A model generated the notes under the pieces. The model made no database searches, was not told the DNA's origin, and was given only the letters and a program-made list of their open reading frames with translations. Shown here in pieces: positions 20,809-23,468 of a stretch of 23,468 nt of DNA (within the stretch, counting starts at the first letter, position 1; each line of letters begins with the position of its first letter). The stretch covers positions 1 through 23,468 of IMG/VR virus record IMGVR_UViG_3300029448_000453; one strand, given 5' to 3'. This DNA comes from a virus. The translations under genes were made by a program, and so were the position numbers.

Positions 20809-21524
20809 AAAAAATCATTCATACCAGATAATGTTATCGTTGATTTTACCCCTGTCTTTGGATTAGTTATTTCTACCTCATGTTTTAAACTAGGCATTGT
20901 TTCAAAAAACTTTTGCACTTTTTCAAATTGTTGATGACTTAAACTTTCTAAAAATGTCATTTTATCTTTCATTGTATAATCCATAGCATCAAAAGTTTCT
21001 TCACCTTGCCATATTTGATAAAGACTATTAGCTATCATTTCAAATAGTCTGTCTGCATCTTTTTTATTACCTTTAGATTGTGTAGCATGACCAATAGTAT
21101 CAATAGATGGGTACATCATTAGAATACCAATATTTGGTTCTTCAGATAATTGTATTCTAGCATCATGTGTTTCATCCATTTCAACATTAACTTTAGTCAA
21201 ATCTACTTCAATATCAACTTGTGTTTTTTTATCATCTGGACAAGTTACTTTTAATTTAGCAATTTCCCCTACGGACTTTGCCCTTATGTTTAAGAAAATA
21301 TATTCCATATCAAATAAGGGTAGTTTATCAAGTTCTATTTTCCCTTTGCAACAATTTTCTATAATAGTTTTAATTGCTCTATATGTTGCATCTTCTGTTC
21401 CTGTTTCTTGTGCAATTAATAAAAGTTTTTCTTCTTTTACAAGAAAAGGTCTGTATGTAATTTCCTCATCAGTTGAGGGAACATTTAGCCGATATTCTGG
21501 CGTATTAATTATTGGTAAAGTCAT
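20805..21524 (-). CDS. 26: T4 gp26-like baseplate hub / tail assembly protein
   Basis: A 239-residue soluble, acidic protein with the layout of the T4 baseplate gp26 family. The N-terminal segment IINTPEYRLNVPSTDEEITY leads to YRPFLVKEEKLLLIA, followed by IKTIIENCCKGKIELDKLPL and FDMEYIFLNIRAKSVGEIAK. Next come VTCPDDKKTQVDIEVDL and a helical C-terminal half (LFEMIANSLYQIW; LESLSHQQFEKVQKFFETMP), then a beta hairpin ending LSGMNDFF. It is annotated as a hub subunit in T4, but its position between the tail-tube protein and the tape measure is that of a tail assembly chaperone. The stop is immediately preceded by a slippery T run. The ribosome site before its ATG is weak (GTGAG). Confidence 0.85.
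   Translation of the reverse strand: MTLPIINTPEYRLNVPSTDEEITYRPFLVKEEKLLLIAQETGTEDATYRAIKTIIENCCKGKIELDKLPLFDMEYIFLNIRAKSVGEIAKLKVTCPDDKKTQVDIEVDLTKVNVEMDETHDARIQLSEEPNIGILMMYPSIDTIGHATQSKGNKKDADRLFEMIANSLYQIWQGEETFDAMDYTMKDKMTFLESLSHQQFEKVQKFFETMPSLKHEVEITNPKTGVKSTITLSGMNDFF
20808..20814 (-). other. T-TTT-TTT slippery heptamer before gp26 stop
   Basis: On the minus strand the gp26 end reads GAT TTT TTT TAA, with a run of eight T (20814-20807). T TTT TTT is a canonical X-XXY-YYZ heptamer permitting -1 slippage of both tRNAs, after which reading continues TTA ATT GCC. The same run could also cause RNA polymerase slippage. No obvious downstream hairpin is visible by eye. Confidence 0.6.
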
Positions 21525-21551
21525 AATATTCTCACTATTTTAATGTTAAAA

Positions 21552-22748
21552 TTAACCAAGTAAATTTGAACCCCTTGATAAAGGACTCGTATTTATTCCT
21601 TGATTCACGGCACCTGACAATGGCCCTGAAAGTTCTGGTGGTAAATCCTCAATAAATGGAAATCCATCTTTTTCATTTCTAAATTCTCCAATCGCAAGAT
21701 TGACTTGACTACGATTTCCAAGATTACCCATTTTGAACGGATTCCATTTCCTATATGACCATGTAACATCAAATGTTGCAATAGAATTAGATGCATCATG
21801 TCCAAGATCAATAGAACCTACAATAGATGGAAAACATTCAAAAATTCTTACTCCATAATTGTCTCTAAAATTAACTTTTGGTATTTGATATGCAGCTTGA
21901 TCTTTAGCATCTCTGGTATCTTGTCCTGTCAATTCATCAAATTTACTTGTTGCCGTTGAAATACCATTACTAAGTGTTTGTGCCCATCCATCATCTCCTT
22001 TAGTTTTTACACCGGCACCACCTTGTGCTACAGTTGTACGAGTATGTACATCAAATTCAGATGTATACTCATTATAGAAATTAAAGTTACCAGTTAAATC
22101 ATTGTAGATAAGTTTTTGCCATGCATCAAAATAATTTTTGATATGCATCGTACCATCACAATAAAATGTAGTAGTTATTGCACCATATTGGACTGATTGG
22201 GGATATGCATATGGAGCTCCATATTGTCTAGGTAAGGCCGTCGTGATATTTTTTTCAGGTATGGTAACTTTACTACAATAGAGATTCATTTTTTGTTCAT
22301 CTCTTTTTAATTTTTCATGTCTTGGATTACCATCATTATGCATACCTGAGGCAGCTGCATTGGCTTGTTTGTATCTTTCTAAAATTTGTCCTTTAGTGGA
22401 GTTTTGCATAATATGAGTTTTCCAATCTAAACTACCAAATTTAACTTGACTAGTATTTGTTCCACTAGGTTTAGGTTTATCCCATCTTCCTGCTCCTTTT
22501 TCCATAGTCGATTGGTCAATACCTACTGGATGATTAAATGTACATTTAAAATTGACAGGCATGGTGAAACCTTCTCCCATACCAACAACTGTTCGTATGG
22601 TCTGGACATCCCCCATACCATCTACTGTTTTAGGTCGTTTATCTTCTAGAATTCCAATTTCTCTAAGAATTCCCTGGCCTCTTTGTTTACTGATGCCAGT
22701 ACGAATGTCCTTATTTCCTATTTTTACACCTTTTCTAAATAATGCCAT
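21552..22748 (-). CDS. Baseplate tail-tube protein, gp48/gp54-like
   Basis: A 398-residue protein with a phage tail-tube fold as in T4 gp19, gp48 and gp54. Recognisable pieces are NLYCSKVTIPEKNI (about 150-163), FYCDGTMHIKNYFDAWQKLI followed by YNEYTSEFDV, and VRIFECFPSIVGSIDLGHD with ATFDVTWSYRKWNP near 325-340. The last resembles the T4 gp54 end (ITTFDVTFAYR). T4 gp48 and gp54 form the first tube rings on the hub, where tube polymerisation begins. I cannot separate gp48 from gp54 by eye. It follows the 195-residue protein by eight bases, with AAGGAA overlapping the upstream stop as ribosome site. Confidence 0.75.
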   Translation of the reverse strand: MALFRKGVKIGNKDIRTGISKQRGQGILREIGILEDKRPKTVDGMGDVQTIRTVVGMGEGFTMPVNFKCTFNHPVGIDQSTMEKGAGRWDKPKPSGTNTSQVKFGSLDWKTHIMQNSTKGQILERYKQANAAASGMHNDGNPRHEKLKRDEQKMNLYCSKVTIPEKNITTALPRQYGAPYAYPQSVQYGAITTTFYCDGTMHIKNYFDAWQKLIYNDLTGNFNFYNEYTSEFDVHTRTTVAQGGAGVKTKGDDGWAQTLSNGISTATSKFDELTGQDTRDAKDQAAYQIPKVNFRDNYGVRIFECFPSIVGSIDLGHDASNSIATFDVTWSYRKWNPFKMGNLGNRSQVNLAIGEFRNEKDGFPFIEDLPPELSGPLSGAVNQGINTSPLSRGSNLLG

Positions 22749-22756
22749 TTTTTTCC

Positions 22757-23344
22757 TTAATACATTGCTTTTGATCTACCCCATACTGTATTTTCTGAGG
22801 CTCCCCTAAATTTCTGTAAAGGTAATGCAGCTGCATAACTCCAATCTTCACCTTTAATTCCGTAAAGACCTTTACCCTGCACATTACTAAACAAGTATCG
22901 TTTAATACATGGTTTCGCTGGGGGATAGTTTGTTATAATATCATACGACAATCGTAATTTATAATTGTCTGTTAAGTTTCCACTTGCACCTTGTGCCTTG
23001 ATTAGTCTTAACATCAAGTCTATTCGTGCATTTGGTGGTAGATAATGTAAGTTAATTCCATAGAATCCGTTTTTTGCAAAATCAAATGGAAATATTAACG
23101 GCCATACATCCCAATATGGCAATATATCTTTCCACTTTGCATCGTACTGAAACAGATACATTCTACCAATAATTGGTCTACTAGTAGAACCAGTACTTCT
23201 ATCTCCTGTTAATTCACTTCTTCCTGTAGATGCAGGAAATGCAGCTCGTTGAGTCTGTTTAACAATATCTTTAAACCAAGACATTGCTTCTTTACCCTTC
23301 GCTTTTAGTTTCGATAGAAAATCTGTTGCTACTTTATCTGCCAT
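22757..23344 (-). CDS. Conserved tail/virion-associated protein
   Basis: A 195-residue protein. The N-terminal 50 residues are a basic, disordered stretch (MADKVATDFLSKLKAKGKEA). The conserved body begins GRMYLFQYDAKWKDILPYWD and continues WPLIFPFDF, GFYGINLHYLPPNARIDLML, KPCIKRYLFSNVQGKG, EDWSYAAALPLQKFRGASEN and VWGRSK. From memory the MYLFxYDxKxKxxLPYxD / GINLHYLPP pattern is widespread in T4-like phages beside gp4 and baseplate genes, but I cannot say confidently which T4 gene it equals; gp53, next to gp4 in T4 and similar in length, does not look like it. It overlaps the end of gp4 by 11 bases, with a late-type promoter just ahead. Confidence 0.7.
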   Translation of the reverse strand: MADKVATDFLSKLKAKGKEAMSWFKDIVKQTQRAAFPASTGRSELTGDRSTGSTSRPIIGRMYLFQYDAKWKDILPYWDVWPLIFPFDFAKNGFYGINLHYLPPNARIDLMLRLIKAQGASGNLTDNYKLRLSYDIITNYPPAKPCIKRYLFSNVQGKGLYGIKGEDWSYAAALPLQKFRGASENTVWGRSKAMY

Positions 23345-23468
23345 ATATATATTTAGTCGTGTTAAGGTGATCTTCTGTTATTATCAAAAACTTCCATCCG
23401 TTCTTTTTACATATATCTTGTGCAGCTGACCATTTTGCACTATTCCTTGCCCATTCTTTTACTTCATG
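23334..23468 (-). CDS. 4: Head completion protein gp4-like, C-terminal part (partial)
   Basis: The minus-strand frame entering from the right edge gives 44 residues to a TAA at 23336-23334. HEVKEWARNSAKWSAAQDIC followed by KKNGWKFLIITEDHL matches, from memory, the end of T4-like gp4 (xSAKWxAAxEYCxxxGWxFxxxTExxL), a head completion protein related to TnsA-type endonucleases. The start is outside the window. The catalytic part would also lie outside. The last residues NTTKYIYGR extend slightly beyond the usual end and carry the late promoter of the next gene, which overlaps by 11 bases. Confidence 0.7.
   Translation of the reverse strand, partial: HEVKEWARNSAKWSAAQDICKKNGWKFLIITEDHLNTTKYIYGR
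23350..23357 (-). promoter_or_regulatory. Late promoter element ACTAAATA for tail operon
   Basis: On the minus strand ACTAAATA lies six bases before the ATG of the 195-residue gene and is identical to the octamer before gp32, with GACTAAATA shared. It falls within the 3' end of gp4. With transcription expected a few bases downstream, the leader of the first gene would be very short, so it may mainly serve the following tail genes. Confidence 0.5.

Noticed and set aside
22757-23344. Assignment of the 195-residue protein as T4 gp53
   Set aside because: Position after gp4 and length would fit T4 gp53, but the conserved body (MYLFQYDAKWKDILPYWD; GINLHYLPP) does not resemble gp53 as I remember it.
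1-23468. tRNA genes, CRISPR arrays, insertion sequences, integrase or attachment sites
   Set aside because: No tRNA-like T-loop with acceptor stem, no spaced direct repeats, no transposase or integrase motifs were found by reading both strands.

Overview
This window looks like part of the genome of a T4-like myovirus with an AT-rich, tightly packed genome, of the kind known from marine bacteria (cyanophage and pelagiphage relatives). The main evidence is a set of recognisable T4-type proteins: gp61 primase, the RNase H/flap nuclease, gp33, the gp59 helicase loader, gp32, gp26, a gp48/gp54-type tail-tube protein, a tape measure and the end of gp4. With these are genes typical of marine myoviruses: PhoH, a class II (B12-dependent) ribonucleotide reductase, an NMN-adenylyltransferase-like protein and a SegE-like endonuclease. 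I cannot name the host. No tRNA, CRISPR, insertion sequence or integrase was seen, and no gene-free stretch reaches 300 bases.

Layout. (1) Positions 1-5485, plus strand: small lysine-rich or modular proteins, several with N-termini resembling T4 internal-protein capsid-targeting sequences, plus a nucleotidyltransferase, a 5'(3')-deoxyribonucleotidase and two Ala/Gly-rich virion proteins. (2) 5492-7090: four conserved but unassigned small genes, the last a coiled coil with a C-terminal membrane helix (holin-like). (3) 7112-12948: primase, ribonucleotide reductase, zinc ribbon, SegE-like nuclease, unknown genes, RNase H and a conserved phage protein. (4) 12949-16419: a structured leader, a secreted SleB-type wall hydrolase, small genes, PhoH, an M15 peptidase and a PD-(D/E)XK nuclease. 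(5) 16452-18504: gp33, gp59, two small overlapping ORFs and gp32. (6) 18501-23468, minus strand: reading leftward, the end of gp4, a conserved structural protein, the tail-tube-fold protein, gp26, a short -1-frame extension and the tape measure. The two strands converge on one shared TTAA that holds both stop codons.

Regulation visible in the sequence. Three sigma70-type promoters share ACTTGACWTTT and a 17-nt spacer (before the primase cluster, before the gene at 10766 and before gp33). Five T4-late-type octamers (TATAAATA, CATAAATA, ACTAAATA) sit on the stop codon of the upstream gene, before a virion gene, the SegE-like gene, the wall hydrolase, gp32 and the tail operon. gp33, the late co-activator, is thus expected early and the lysis and tail genes late.

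The most striking observation is a T-TTT-TTT slippery heptamer directly before the gp26 stop. A -1 slip there opens an uninterrupted reading frame running into the tape measure start, as in lambda-type G/GT tail assembly chaperones. Other points worth following are the capsid-targeting-like N-termini, the roughly 190-nt structured leader of the wall hydrolase, a gp32 with no cysteine, and a triple 8-bp repeat in the gp32 leader.
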